A stretch of DNA of 64,000 nucleotides, from the NCBI GenBank assembly GCA_030180135.1, contig CM058230.1:11595082-11659081 (forward strand). The letters run 5' to 3'. A program made the position numbers and the translations under genes. How positions within the stretch are numbered: position 1 is the stretch's first letter; each line of letters begins with the position of its first letter. The notes under the pieces were generated by a model that saw nothing but the letters and a program-made list of their open reading frames with translations, ran no database searches and was not told the DNA's origin. Below are positions 54,401 to 64,000 of this stretch, piece after piece. Source of the DNA: Orychophragmus violaceus. Taxonomy: Eukaryota > Streptophyta > Magnoliopsida > Brassicales > Brassicaceae.

Positions 54401-57400
54401 TGGAATATGATAGAACAGAAGAAAGTGGATAAGGAATAAAGGAAGGAGGTGGTAAAGAAGTATGAATGAGATTACAATGATACTCAGATAACCAACCTGG
54501 AGCTTTGGTCTGGCGTCGTGGCCTAGCATTATCCAGTGATCCTTGTCCTGTTGCATCGGGTACAGTCTCGAGTGGAATGTGAATGGCACTAGGGACAGAT
54601 TCAGATGATGCAAATGTACGAGGTATAGATGCAGGAGTAACAATAGGCAAAGGAGCAACAGGCAAAGAATCAACAGGAGTAGTAGAGGAAGATGCATGAT
54701 AAGACCGTGAACATGGTACATTATGAACATCTATAGCAACAGGAGTAGATAAAGGAAAAATGGACTTACCAAAGAACGTATCAATGTTAGATAAATCAGA
54801 ACTTGTCTTGAATGGGAAAATGTTCTCATGAAAGACTACATTCCGAGATATAGAGATGACATTCGTATCCAAGTGTAGTACCTTGTATCCTTTATAACCT
54901 GTAGCATATCCTAAAAATACACAAGCAGTAGCTCTAGGAGTAAATTTGTTTCGATCCTTGAGAAGAGTAGAAGTGTAACAAAGACAACCAAAGGAACGTA
55001 AAAAGGAATAGTCTGGTGTCTTATGAAACAAAACTTCATACGGTGATCGTTTCTGTAAAAGCAGAGAGGGTGTCCTATTGATAAGAAAAACAGCAGTTAA
55101 GACACATTCACTCCAGTAAACTAATGGAACATTCGATTGAAACATTAATGCACGAGCTACATTGAGTAAGTGTTGATGTTTTCTTTCAACTACTGAATTC
55201 TGTTGAGGCGTATAGGCACAAGAAAATTGATGAATCAGACCATGTTCTTTAACAAGTTCAGTGAAAGCTAATTCAGGTGCATTATCACTACGGATGGATT
55301 TGATTCTTGCATTAAACTGAGTCTGAACATGCTTGAGAAAAGCAGGAAAAACAGTTTTAACATCACTCTTATTGCGAAGCATATAGAGCCATGTAACTCT
55401 TGTACAATCGTCAACAATGGTGAGAAAGTACTTAAAACCATCAACAGACTCAATGGAGAAAGGACCCCAAACATCTAAGTGAACAAGCTCGAAAGGCAAA
55501 GATGACAAGTGATTATTGGACACAAAAGGCAAAGACTTCTGTTTAGCTAATGGACAGATTGGACAGACATTTGAACTAGACTTAGACTGAGACGCAATAC
55601 CCGGAATATGATGTAATTTTGCAGGAGATGGATGGCCAAGACGATTATGCCATACTTGTTCATCAATGAAAGATCCACAGAATTGAGTTGAAGAGGCTGT
55701 GGAATCCAGGATGTACAAGTTATGGAAAAGATCACCTCTACCAATCATCGAGTCCTGAGTATGGTCCTGCAAAAAACAATATTGAGGATAAAAATGGGCA
55801 GAACACTGAGAATGTTGTAACAATGAACTAACACTTATCAAATTAAACTTGAAAGTTGAAACATGCAAAACATTGTGCAAAACAAGTTTATCTGAAAGAT
55901 GCACAGTGCCAGTATGATTAATAGGAACTCTAGTGCCATTTGGAAGGGAGACTGTAACCCCTGCAACTGGAAAAAGTTCACTAAACAAAGCCAAGTTAGA
56001 ACACACATGACTTGTTGCTCCACTATCAATTATCCAAGCACCATCAGGGATAATTGAATAGAGAGAAGAAAGACATTGATGTTGAAAAGTGAAACAATGA
56101 TTGGAATATCTCAAACTGGTGGAAGGAAAATCTATTGAGACATTACCAGCAGTAGATGTAGCTGCTACAAATCCATGATCAGTTACTGTCGCAGATGGAA
56201 AAGAAGATATCTGATCTGGAACTTTGGCATAAGCACTGAGTTGCTGTAATAAGGACTGGACTTGATCAGAACTGAAACAACTGAGATCAAGGCTATGAGC
56301 AGAATGAGAAACAGGCATCGCAGAACCAATGTTGCTCTGAGTAGACACAGTATTGGCAACAACATTCTGTTTGGTAGAAGCAGAACCAGTGTGTTGAAAT
56401 GGTTGCTGAGATGGCACAGAAAAATTCTGTCCTGAATGTTGTTGGCCTTTCTGTTGACCTTGGTTCTTCTGATGCATCTTATGACCAGGAGGATAGCCAT
56501 TGAGCTTGTAACATTTTTGTACAGTATGTCCATTGCGCCCACAATGAGTACATACAGGACGTTGTTGATTGCGATATGAATTATACGCTGCACAAGCTGC
56601 ATTATCAGGTGGTCCATGATATGGAGAATTCTCATTCTGGCTAGAATATACATTCTGAAGAGCATCTTGTGATCCAGACATCTGAAACACCACAGAATCC
56701 ATTCGAGTCACAGGCTTGATAGATTTTTGTCTTTCATCTTGTGCCACCATATGAAAAACTTCTTCGATACTAGGAATGGGCTTAAGCATCAATATATGAC
56801 GACGTGTTGGCTCAAAAACCTCATTTAACCCCATCAAGAACTTAGTGACACGGCTTCGTTGCTGTAAACGTTCCCAAAGCTCTGCGGCATTGCACTCACA
56901 TTTGCCACAAGTGCACACAGGAATCTCAATGTAATTCTTATATTCCTCCCACAATGTAACCAATTCTGTGTAATACGCCGTGACATCCATGGATCCTTGT
57001 TGTATACTACTCAAGCGTTGTTCGATTTCAAACACTCTTGGAGCATCGTCTTGTTTAAACCGAGATAGCAAATTTTTCCAAATCGATTCCGCAGTAGACA
57101 AAAACAATAAGCTACCACCTATCTTCTTTGAAACCGAATTAATCAACCAAGTAGCGACCATGTCGTTACATCTAGACCAAGCACCAGCATCACGATGATC
57201 AGAAGGAGGTCGAGAAATCGTACCGTCTATGAATCCAAGCTTGTTACGGACATTAAGAGCCATGCGAACGGATCTTCGCCACGAATGGAATTCGGATCCA
57301 GAGGTTAAGCGATCCGATACAAGAGCCAGTCCAGCATGATCCGATGTATGGAGATAATATGGATTCTCATATTGATCAGTCATGCGTCGAGGAGATTCTG

Positions 57401-59661
57401 GATTCACGGGATGACTCGGTGCCATAGCTTCAAGATAATATCAAGATTGAAGAATCGAAGTCGAAATCAAAGGAAAAAGAAGAAGAGAATCGCGTAGATA
57501 CGATCGATTCAAAGAAATTGAAAAATCGAGAGCAAGAGAAAGAAAGAAAGTAGCGATATGAAATCAAACACAGCCATAAGAAGTCGAGAAACAGATTCGA
57601 TGATCAGGTGAGAGAAAGGAGCACTCATCGCTGAAGAATCAAGCTCGAAACTGAAGAAAACTGTGAAGAAATCAAGCTCGAGAAGCTGAACAACAATGGC
57701 GGAATAGTGTTCGCTCTGATACCATATTAACAGAATAATGTTCTTTCTCATTAGATTGTTAATGTGAACGTTATACATTGTGTTATATACAATCGGTTTA
57801 GTAAAAGGAAGCTAAACCAAGATAATAAATCAAGAGTACCAACTATACCAACTAAACCAACATTATATCTCCAATAAGATGAAATTCATACCGGAATCTT
57901 CTTCTCGGAGAGTTCCATGTTATCGAGTGCTTGACGAAGAAGGAAGAATCATCTCCGATAGCGATTTTATTCCGGTACAGTTTTTGAGACTGTACATTGA
58001 TTTGATTAGCGTTGGTATAGTTTGGTTTAGTATTAACCGATTAATTTTTTTAAAAAGGTGAGCGAAAAACTCGCGGTTAGAATGTACGAGCAAATGGCGA
58101 CGCTTCAGGTGATGGACCACATCTTCTACGAAGCTCAACGTCAAGGAAGAATCTCCTTCTATCTTACTTCTGTCGGAGAAGAAGCCATTAACATCGCTTC
58201 CGCCGCCGCTCTCAGTCCAGATGACGTCGTTTTACCTCAGGTAAAACCCCGTCACGTTTCCCTCTACTAACACATTTGAATTCGGTTAATATTAAACCGG
58301 GAAATTCAATTTTTGGTAACAGTACCGAGAGCCTGGAGTGCTTCTATGGCGTGGCTTCACATTGGAGGAGTTTGCGAATCAGTGCTTTGGTAACAAAGCT
58401 GATTACGGAAAAGGAAGACAAATGCCGATCCATTACGGCTCCAACCGACATAATTACTTCACCGTCTCCTCTCCAATCGCGTAAGAATCTCTGAAAATTA
58501 ATCGTTGATTAATCTCTTCTATGAAGCATTCTGCCGAATTTTGTTTTGTTTTTGATTCAGCACACAGCTTCCTCAAGCAGCTGGAGTTGGTTATTCTCTG
58601 AAAATGGAGAAGAAGAACGCTTGTGCAGTAACATTCATCGGAGATGGCGGAACAAGCGAGGTTGATTTCGATTACACACACAAAAAAAAAACATTTAATT
58701 CTGATTTCTTCTATAACACATTTCAAGAATTTTTTTACAAAAGAAAAACACATTTCAAGAATTGAAATTAATATTGTTTTGGGGTCGGATTTTGGTGGAT
58801 AGGGAGATTTCCACGCCGGACTGAATTTCGCGGCGGTAATGGAAGCTCCGGTCGTGTTTATATGTCGGAACAACGGTTGGGCTATCAGCACTCATATCTC
58901 AGAACAATTCAGAAGTATGAAAACTAACGAACTTCCTCGGTTTTTCATTACACTTTGACCAAACAAATCCTCTGTTTTTTAATGAGCTTGTTTGGTTGAT
59001 TACAGGTGATGGAATTGTTGTGAAAGGTCGAGCTTACGGAATCCGAAGCATCCGGGTGGACGGTAATGATGCTCTCGCGGTTTACAGCGCGGTACGCTCA
59101 GCAAGAGATATGGCTGTAACAGAACAAAGACCTGTTCTCATCGAGGTTAAAACCATATTAGATGATTATCACAAAATATGCCACTTTCCTTAATGAATTT
59201 TGGTGAAATGATATTTTTCAAACAGGCAATGACATATAGAGTAGGACATCATTCTACATCAGATGATTCAACTAAGTACAGGGCACCCGATGAAATCCAA
59301 TACTGGAAAAAGTCGAGAAACCCTGTGAGCAGATTCAGGAAATGGGTCGAGGATAATGGATGGTGGAGTGAGGAAGATGAATCCAAGCTAAGATCTAGCG
59401 CAAGAAAACAGGTAGAGATTCCGGAAGCAGCTACATTCTTGATGTTAAGGTTGGAAGTTATTTAACCATTTTAGTGGGTTTTGTGTTTTGTAGCTTCTGC
59501 AAGCGATTCAGGCAGCAGAGAAGTGGGATAAACAACCATTGACAGAGTTGTTTAACGATGTATATGATGTTAAACCAAAGAATCTAGAGGAGCAAGAACT
59601 TGGTTTAAAGGAATTAGTAGAGAAACAACCTCAAGATTATCCTCCTGGTTTTCATGTCTAA
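51414..59661 (+). CDS. Branched-chain 2-oxoacid dehydrogenase E1-alpha, disrupted in exon 2
   Basis: Mitochondrial ThDP-dependent E1-alpha subunit of the complex that decarboxylates 2-oxoacids from Leu, Ile and Val. Exons: 51414-51641, 52574-52618 plus 57882-57974, 58058-58240, 58323-58480, 58561-58660, 58803-58914, 59006-59145, 59226-59411 and 59494-59661, giving 470 codons. All introns are GT-AG and phases agree. Exon 1 encodes an Arg/Ser-rich transit peptide (MAIWFARSRNLVSSL). The ThDP motif runs from GDGGTSEGDFH to NNGWAIS (about residues 263-295), and the phosphorylation loop HHSTSDDS starts near residue 361. The sequence and exon plan match Arabidopsis At1g21400 as I recall it. Copia F (52619-57876) splits exon 2 after the codon for Met-91. 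No other lesion was found, so the break is recent and a full-length product is unlikely. Confidence 0.93.
52023..52270. mobile_element. MITE in intron 1
   Basis: 248 bp flanked by TAA (52020-52022 and 52271-52273). The terminal inverted repeats are imperfect (GAGCATACACATCAAAG versus GACCATGAACATCAATG). Inside is a long hairpin at 52196-52238 (GTTCTTAACTATTCACGTG and its near-perfect complement). A TAA duplication suggests a PIF/Harbinger-type origin. No coding capacity. Confidence 0.65.
52619..52770 (-). repeat. Copia F 3' LTR
   Basis: 152 bp, identical to 57725-57876. Begins TATTAACAG and ends CTCCAATA on the plus strand. Confidence 0.96.
52771..52784 (-). other. Copia F polypurine tract
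   Basis: The minus strand reads GTTTGAGGGGGGTG next to the 3' LTR. The pol stop codon TGA (52779-52781) lies inside it. Confidence 0.85.
52779..57425 (-). CDS. Copia F gag-pol polyprotein, intact
   Basis: 1548 residues without interruption. The N-terminus is a Copia-type gag (FHSWRRSVRMALNVRNKLGF). The zinc knuckle CTHCGRNGHTVQKC is near residue 291 and the protease motif IIDSGATSHVC near 465. The pre-integrase region is WHNRLGHPSP with CPICPLAK. The integrase core is near 650 (DVWGPF, VDDCTR, RSDNAPE and the downstream Glu in VVERKHQH). RT has MDVTNAFLHGDL and the catalytic YVDDILIAS near 1222. RNase H has ADADWA near 1386 and SSTEAEYR near 1430. Length and order are those of complete Copia polyproteins. 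The start is 57425, about 290 bases after the primer site. Confidence 0.96.
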   Translation of the reverse strand: MAPSHPVNPESPRRMTDQYENPYYLHTSDHAGLALVSDRLTSGSEFHSWRRSVRMALNVRNKLGFIDGTISRPPSDHRDAGAWSRCNDMVATWLINSVSKKIGGSLLFLSTAESIWKNLLSRFKQDDAPRVFEIEQRLSSIQQGSMDVTAYYTELVTLWEEYKNYIEIPVCTCGKCECNAAELWERLQQRSRVTKFLMGLNEVFEPTRRHILMLKPIPSIEEVFHMVAQDERQKSIKPVTRMDSVVFQMSGSQDALQNVYSSQNENSPYHGPPDNAACAAYNSYRNQQRPVCTHCGRNGHTVQKCYKLNGYPPGHKMHQKNQGQQKGQQHSGQNFSVPSQQPFQHTGSASTKQNVVANTVSTQSNIGSAMPVSHSAHSLDLSCFSSDQVQSLLQQLSAYAKVPDQISSFPSATVTDHGFVAATSTAGNVSIDFPSTSLRYSNHCFTFQHQCLSSLYSIIPDGAWIIDSGATSHVCSNLALFSELFPVAGVTVSLPNGTRVPINHTGTVHLSDKLVLHNVLHVSTFKFNLISVSSLLQHSQCSAHFYPQYCFLQDHTQDSMIGRGDLFHNLYILDSTASSTQFCGSFIDEQVWHNRLGHPSPAKLHHIPGIASQSKSSSNVCPICPLAKQKSLPFVSNNHLSSLPFELVHLDVWGPFSIESVDGFKYFLTIVDDCTRVTWLYMLRNKSDVKTVFPAFLKHVQTQFNARIKSIRSDNAPELAFTELVKEHGLIHQFSCAYTPQQNSVVERKHQHLLNVARALMFQSNVPLVYWSECVLTAVFLINRTPSLLLQKRSPYEVLFHKTPDYSFLRSFGCLCYTSTLLKDRNKFTPRATACVFLGYATGYKGYKVLHLDTNVISISRNVVFHENIFPFKTSSDLSNIDTFFGKSIFPLSTPVAIDVHNVPCSRSYHASSSTTPVDSLPVAPLPIVTPASIPRTFASSESVPSAIHIPLETVPDATGQGSLDNARPRRQTKAPGWLSEYHCNLIHTSLPPPSFIPYPLSSVLSYSNLHQPYQAFVLNCTIETEPNTFKQAVTNPLWTKAMDMEISALEQQQTWVIESLPPGKHMIGCKWVYTIKRNPDGTVDRYKARLVAKGYTQQEGIDYIDTFSPVAKLASVKLILALAAQFNWSLTQMDVTNAFLHGDLDEEIFMSLPLGYTPPDTASLPVNPVCRLRKSLYGLKQASRQWYHCFSNVVLKAGFTQSQADNTLFLRHDGSSFTALLVYVDDILIASNCDKALTALKTSLHKAFQIKDMGSPRFFLGIEIARNSTGISLCQRKYALDILDSTGMMVCKPCSVPMDPSIRLSKDSGTPLANATTYRELIGRLLYLTITRPDITFAVNNLSQFLSCPTDAHLDAAQRVLRYLKSNPGQGLFYASNSDVCLNAFADADWATCPDSRRSITGFCVYLGSSLITWKSKKQQTVSRSSTEAEYRSMALVTCELLWLQQLLTDLRITVQTSAKLFCDNKSAMHIATNPVFHERTKHIEIDCHTIRDQVKNGFMKLFHVSSSNQHADLLTKSLHSGPFHSLLQKMSISNLFHPSSGSLSSV
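57426..57712 (-). other. Copia F leader
   Basis: About 290 bp of purine-rich untranslated leader between the primer site and gag. No frame of note. Confidence 0.7.
57713..57724 (-). other. Copia F primer-binding site
   Basis: TGGTATCAGAGC on the minus strand, directly touching the 5' LTR. Confidence 0.93.
57725..57876 (-). repeat. Copia F 5' LTR
   Basis: 152 bp identical to the 3' LTR. Followed by TSD copy AGATG, after which exon 2 of the E1-alpha gene resumes. Confidence 0.96.
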
Positions 59662-60149
59662 ATCTAGAGGAATTGTGAAGTTGAAGATCTCATACTCTTG
59701 TATGATGTACATAGACTTCTTATTGCAGTCTATTTATGTTGTCAAAATCAGCATTGACGACCCTTGAGAATGTTATTTCCTTCATTTAATAAGATTTCAT
59801 GGTCTGAAAGTTTTAGCTACACTAGCTAATCCTTAACTGGTGATTTAGTATGACCCTAATGCAATATTTGAATATGTTTGTAGAATAACAAAAGAGGCCT
59901 CTAGGAAGGTTTTTGTTGCGAGTCTTGCGACTCATACCTTCGTGGGTTTATAGCGTATGTTCATATTTGACTTTTGAGTCTTATCTAAATTTCAGAATCT
60001 TCTCTTAACAGCTTGTTTTATTTTTGGTTCATCAGAATCTTCTCCCTGCACTTAAAAGCCACGAAGAATCTGTTTAGTGTCTTTTCTTGATTCTCCTTAT
60101 TGTTATCTAAGATGTCAAAATACCTTTGTTAATATCTAACTCTTTGCAG
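59662..60149 (+). other. E1-alpha 3' UTR and intergenic sequence
   Basis: AT-rich. The first ~130 bases probably include the 3' UTR, with AATAAG near 59787 as a possible poly(A) signal. The rest shows no gene. Confidence 0.45.
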
Positions 60150-61790
60150 TGTTTTGTTGATGACCTGATGGTCTTCACCGATGAAACTTTACGGTCCTGG
60201 GAAGGTGTGTTGAACGTGTTCGAGGTGTATGGTAAACACTCTGGTTTGAGAATTAGTATGGAAACATCTACCATTTTCATGTCTGGAGTAAAGGAAAATT
60301 AGAAAGAGGAAATTCTTGGTAAATTTGATTTTGAGATTGGCACTTTACCAGTACGATATCTAGGCCTACCCCTCTTAACAAAGAGAATGACCCAAACAGA
60401 TTATAACCCTTTATTGGAGAAGATCAAATTGCGAATAAGCTCATGAAAAGGGAGATTCTTATTATTTGCACGGAGGCTACAATTGGTGAGATCGACTATT
60501 AACAGTCTAACAAATTTCTGGATAGGTGCTTTCAGACTTCCTAATGCTTGCATAATTGAGGTGGAAAAACTTTGTGCAGCTTTTTATGGTCTGTCCCAAA
60601 GTTAAACCCAAAGAAAGTAAAAGTGACATGGAGAGATGTGTGTAAGCCAAAGGATGAGGGAGGCTTGGATTTGAAATCTTTAGAAGAAGCAAACAAAGTT
60701 TGTGTCCTCAAGCTCATATGGCGACTGAACACAGTTCCATCTTTATGGGTGCTTTGGATTAAAACATATAATCTAAAGAAGAAGTCTTTGTGGGCTGTCC
60801 GAGAGAACACAAATGCATGCTCTTGGATATGGAAAAAAATGATTAAATAACGTTCAGCGGCTAAACAGGTTTGTAAGTTATCAGTGGGTAAGGGAGACAA
60901 CACTTCTTTTTGGTTTGATAATTGAAGTGAGATGGGAGTTCTGTTTGATCATTTTGGTACTCGCGGTTGTATAGATTTGGGTATCTCTCTTAATGCTACA
61001 GTTGGGAACGTTCTTAAAAAGCCAAATGGTCGAAGTAACAGATATCTAGCCTTGACGCAAGTTGATGACATTGTAACCAAGCTAAGGGACGGTACATGAA
61101 TGGCTTTAGAGGATATGCCTCTATGGCGTTATAATGGAGACATTTTCAAACCGACTTTTAGCTCCAAAGGTACGTGGAACTTGATTAAAACAGCTGCCCT
61201 GAAGTATTATTGGTATAGAGGAGTATGGTTCAGTAAGGCCACACCAAAGTATGCCTTCATTACTTGGTTGGCAATCAAAGACCGACTAGCAACAGGGGAT
61301 AGGTTAATGCATTGGAGCGCAGCTGCTAACTCTGCGTGTGTTCTCTACCCAAACACTCTGGAAGCTAGAGCCCATCTGTTCTTCGAATGTAGTTATATGA
61401 AATGGATTTGGAGTGCTTTAATGAGAGGAGTTCTTGGAGATAGATTAACAATGACTTGGACGGAAGTGGTATCATAACTGATACGAGGATGAGTCACATC
61501 ACTATATTAACCTTGCGATATACTTTTCAAGTCTGCATATGCTCTATATGGCGGGAGAGGAACAAGAGAAGGCATGGAGAAAGTGGAAAGTCTGCTATAA
61601 TGCTAACCAAGATGATTGACAAAATGATAAGGAACAAATTGAGCACTTTAAAGGAGATGAAAGATAAGAGACTTGAATGTACTCTTATTTTTTGGTTTTC
61701 TACAAGAGACAGCTCTATAAGCTAATCTCTATTGAATTATTCTTTCACAAAGATAGAAACAATAAAAACTCTGATGTAAAAAGTTTTTTT
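60150..61790 (+). pseudogene. 5'-truncated LINE reverse transcriptase remnant
   Basis: Starts at the RT catalytic region (CFVDDLMVF, the FADD-type motif) and continues with YLGLPLL. The usual plant LINE C-terminal region follows: KVTWRDVCKPKDEGGLDL, the zf-RVT-like segment (KATPKYAFITWLAIKDRLATGDRL, LFFECSY), then ICSIWRERNKRRHG. Stops at 60301, 60447, 60847 and 61476 and several frame changes break it. An A/T-rich tail follows near 61780-61800. The 5' part (endonuclease and most of RT) is absent, as in typical truncated LINE insertions. Confidence 0.85.
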
Positions 61791-63319
61791 TTTTTAAATA
61801 TATAATTTTACATATTTTCGGAAAAAACTCTTTGCAAATGATATTGTGAATAAAAAGGCTTTCGATTAGAAAACTATCGACAGAGATTGAGCCATCAAGT
61901 TGCTGCATGTACGATATTTACGTCTGTCAAAATGGGTTGTGATCCGGAGGTTGGGCTCCGCTACGGGACGGGTTTGGGCCATAGAATTTTAGTCCGTAAT
62001 CTATGATAACTAAGATTTTATGGTCCTTTAGAGGTATCAATTCCTCTTACTTATCGTGTAGTAAGAGGTATCGAACCAATTGGGAGTAGATAAAACCAAT
62101 AAGAATTCACCAAACCAATTAAGTCAAGCAATCAAGTTTTAAGTGAAGTTCTAACAACCTAATAGAAATTCAAATAAGCAAACTAGTAAAAGAAACCAAA
62201 CAAATCAAGCAAGCAATTAACCAACTAGACAATCAAGATTAAAGATAAGGTTCATAGGTATAGGTTAATGGAATGGGAGATTTGGGATGATCTCGGGATG
62301 CTAATCAAGCTTCAAACAAACTAACCTCCTAGCAAGGAAGACAACAAGTTGATTAGTCTAATCTCTTAGAGCTAATCTCTTTACCTAATCATAATCCAAG
62401 AACAAACTCTCATTTGTGAATTAAGATCAAGCAAGCATACAATCAAGTTCCAAATAGCCAATAATCACTCTAGACATCCATGTTCATGTGGTAGAATGTG
62501 AAAATCCTATCTAAGCTAAAACTGGCATTTCATCGAACACATGGTGGGCAAGAAATCCTAAACATCCTAGTCAACATGATCAAGGCTAACTAGGCATTAA
62601 GCACACTTAGATAGAAGAGATTTAAGATAGATTAAACATTAGACATCCCTTAATCATCCCTAATCAAGCCAATCCTACCTAACCCATAAACCCTATGAGA
62701 AACTACTCACTAATCATCATGTGATCAACAAAACCCAAAGAGATAGTGTTAATCATTGGTGATTAGAGAAAATAGATAGATTGAAAGAAGAAATCTCAAA
62801 AGAAGTACTTAGATTTAATCAAAAAATCAAATTTGTTCTTACAAAAGGGTATTCACTGTAGATAAATGTTTTGTAGGTTATGTGGCTGGTCTTAGCCGTC
62901 AACAAGAACATGTTAAACATAGTTATAGCGTATTAGACGATATCATATATATTTGTTGAGATAAGAAGATAACTCTAGTTGGTAATATGTGTAGAACAAA
63001 AGTATAAAGTTAGTGTGTCCGTATGATTTAAGTATGTTAGATGAGAAGGGATTGTTATATGATATTATCATTGTTTTTTCTTACAGACGTATAAGGTATG
63101 TGTAAAAGGCGTTAGCAAAAGTATAAAAAGTTAGTTACAAGTTAAATAAAAATTGTAAAGTGATACTATTATACAAGATATAAAAGCTTGAAACCGAGGT
63201 TGTGTAGCCGTTACAAAATGTATGTGCCAATACGATGAAAAATACACAACATAAGAAACAGAGAAAGAAGTCTAAGAACATAGTTTTTAGCAGTTAACTA
63301 GAAAGTAGTGGTTGTTATA
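61791..63319. other. AT-rich sequence, repeat-like, no gene seen
   Basis: No supported coding region. A small hairpin CCTCTTAC/GTAAGAGG lies near 62042-62070. The part at about 62200-62860 (minus-strand blocks such as GTTTATGGGTTAGG and TTTAGGATTTCTTGCC) resembles non-coding regions of plant Gypsy elements, but I could find no LTR pair or primer site in the window to prove it. Confidence 0.35.
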
Positions 63320-63969
63320 TTAGTGGCTACGAATATCAGCCTCGCTATAGAAGTGTACTCTATCAACGTTACCATGACCTTCAACAATGTCAAGAATATT
63401 ATGTGGGAAGACAAACTCCTCACGATTCTCTGCCTTGGCAAACTTTGGGTAAAGACGCCAGACCATAGACACAAACTTGGAGTCCAGTACATCAACCCTA
63501 AGGGGATTACCATCAACTCGATCAGACCGAATGATTTGGCGAGAAAACTTCATAAGTGCATCCATGACCTGGAATAGAATAAATACAATAGACAAACATA
63601 TTAGTAAGTAATCAGAATGCTATGTACCAAATAAGGTTCCACTTACGGTCCAATGAGATTATATGATAATTGCATGATCATAAAATACCTTAGCAGGAGG
63701 AGATTTTTTAAAGGCTAAAAGTTCATTAAGCTCTCTAGCTGACAACGTCAAGCAACTGCCTAGTTTTATGGTTCTGCAATGGTTTTGAGAAGAGATTATG
63801 ATATTTGCCAATATGGGTGATGAATATTTTCGTAAGGTACATAAAGAAAAACTGACCCTGTTAAAGAGTTGATCCGGGAGAGTAGAGGATCTTCTGCTGG
63901 TTGAACCTCTGATAGAGTGTCCCCTTCTGATGGAGTATTGGACACATCCCTGCGCATTCTCTTATCACA
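63320..63969 (-). pseudogene. Partial Ulp1-like transposon protein, three exons
   Basis: Three minus-strand exons that join in frame: 63857-63969, 63689-63773 and about 63320-63568, with GT-AG borders. They encode TIKLGSCLTLSARELNELL, then VMDALMKFSRQIIRSD, then VSMVWRLYPKFAKAENREEF and HFYSEAD. This pattern resembles the region just before the protease domain in plant proteins with a Ulp1 (C48) peptidase carried by MULE transposons. The protease part itself is not visible, since the frame stops at 63320. The gene continues beyond the right edge. The family assignment rests on remembered sequence patterns only. Confidence 0.45.
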
Positions 63970-64000
63970 CTAGAATTGAGAACCAAACTTCTTTGACAAA

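Larger units (their letters stand above)
52619..57876 (-). mobile_element. Copia F, young intact LTR retrotransposon
   Basis: 5258-bp minus-strand Copia inserted in exon 2 of the E1-alpha gene. TSD AGATG at 52614-52618 and 57877-57881. LTRs of 152 bp are identical over their whole length by eye. It has a tRNA-Met primer site, a polypurine tract and an uninterrupted 1548-codon gag-pol. In element orientation the LTR ends are TATTGG...TTAATA rather than TG...CA. Everything needed for autonomous movement appears present. Confidence 0.95.

Noticed and set aside
58454..58891. Antisense frame of 145 codons over exons 5 and 6 of the E1-alpha gene
   Set aside because: It spans an intron of the sense gene and is a shadow of conserved coding sequence.
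62042..62070. CCTCTTAC/GTAAGAGG hairpin as a terminator or attachment site
   Set aside because: An 8-bp stem in AT-rich plant intergenic DNA is not significant, and no associated gene is present.

Overview
This is a plant nuclear window, almost certainly from a Brassicaceae species. It has no bacterial-type genes. It holds a spliced host gene whose nine exons match the Arabidopsis branched-chain 2-oxoacid dehydrogenase E1-alpha gene, surrounded by about 50 kb of nested LTR retrotransposons. All coordinates, repeat boundaries and target-site duplications (TSDs) below were read by eye.

Layout. 1-3128: decayed plus-strand Copia remnant (E). 3129-3827 and 42800-42944: leader, primer-binding site and part of the LTR of an older minus-strand Copia (D). 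Copia A (3828-42794, minus strand, TSD CGGAT) sits inside the D LTR. Copia A holds two further insertions: a Tat-type Gypsy G1 in its gag (8997-20603, minus strand, TSD GTCAC) and a non-autonomous element B with 3.5-kb LTRs in its 5' LTR (22213-42238, plus strand, TSD GTGAA). A related element C (27244-37050, TSD CTTCG) is inserted in the coding region of B. Removing the insertions restores equal LTR lengths everywhere: A 640/640, G1 539/539, B 3515/3515, C 3451/3451. A 5'-truncated, inverted second Tat copy G2 (42945-49336) follows.

The right part (51414-59661) is the E1-alpha gene. It is intact in all nine exons except that a young Copia F (52619-57876, identical 152-bp LTRs, intact 1548-residue gag-pol, TSD AGATG) is inserted in exon 2, antisense to the gene. 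Intron 1 carries a small MITE. Downstream lie a 5'-truncated LINE remnant (about 60150-61790), AT-rich sequence, and minus-strand exons resembling the region upstream of the protease domain in plant Ulp1-like transposon proteins (63320-63969).

Most striking: (i) both Tat copies carry a four-exon gene antisense to pol with matching splice sites; (ii) elements B and C lack pol, and B encodes a protein with up to six zinc knuckles; (iii) the Copia leader contains long hairpins whose two arms change together; (iv) the Copia insertion into E1-alpha is very recent.
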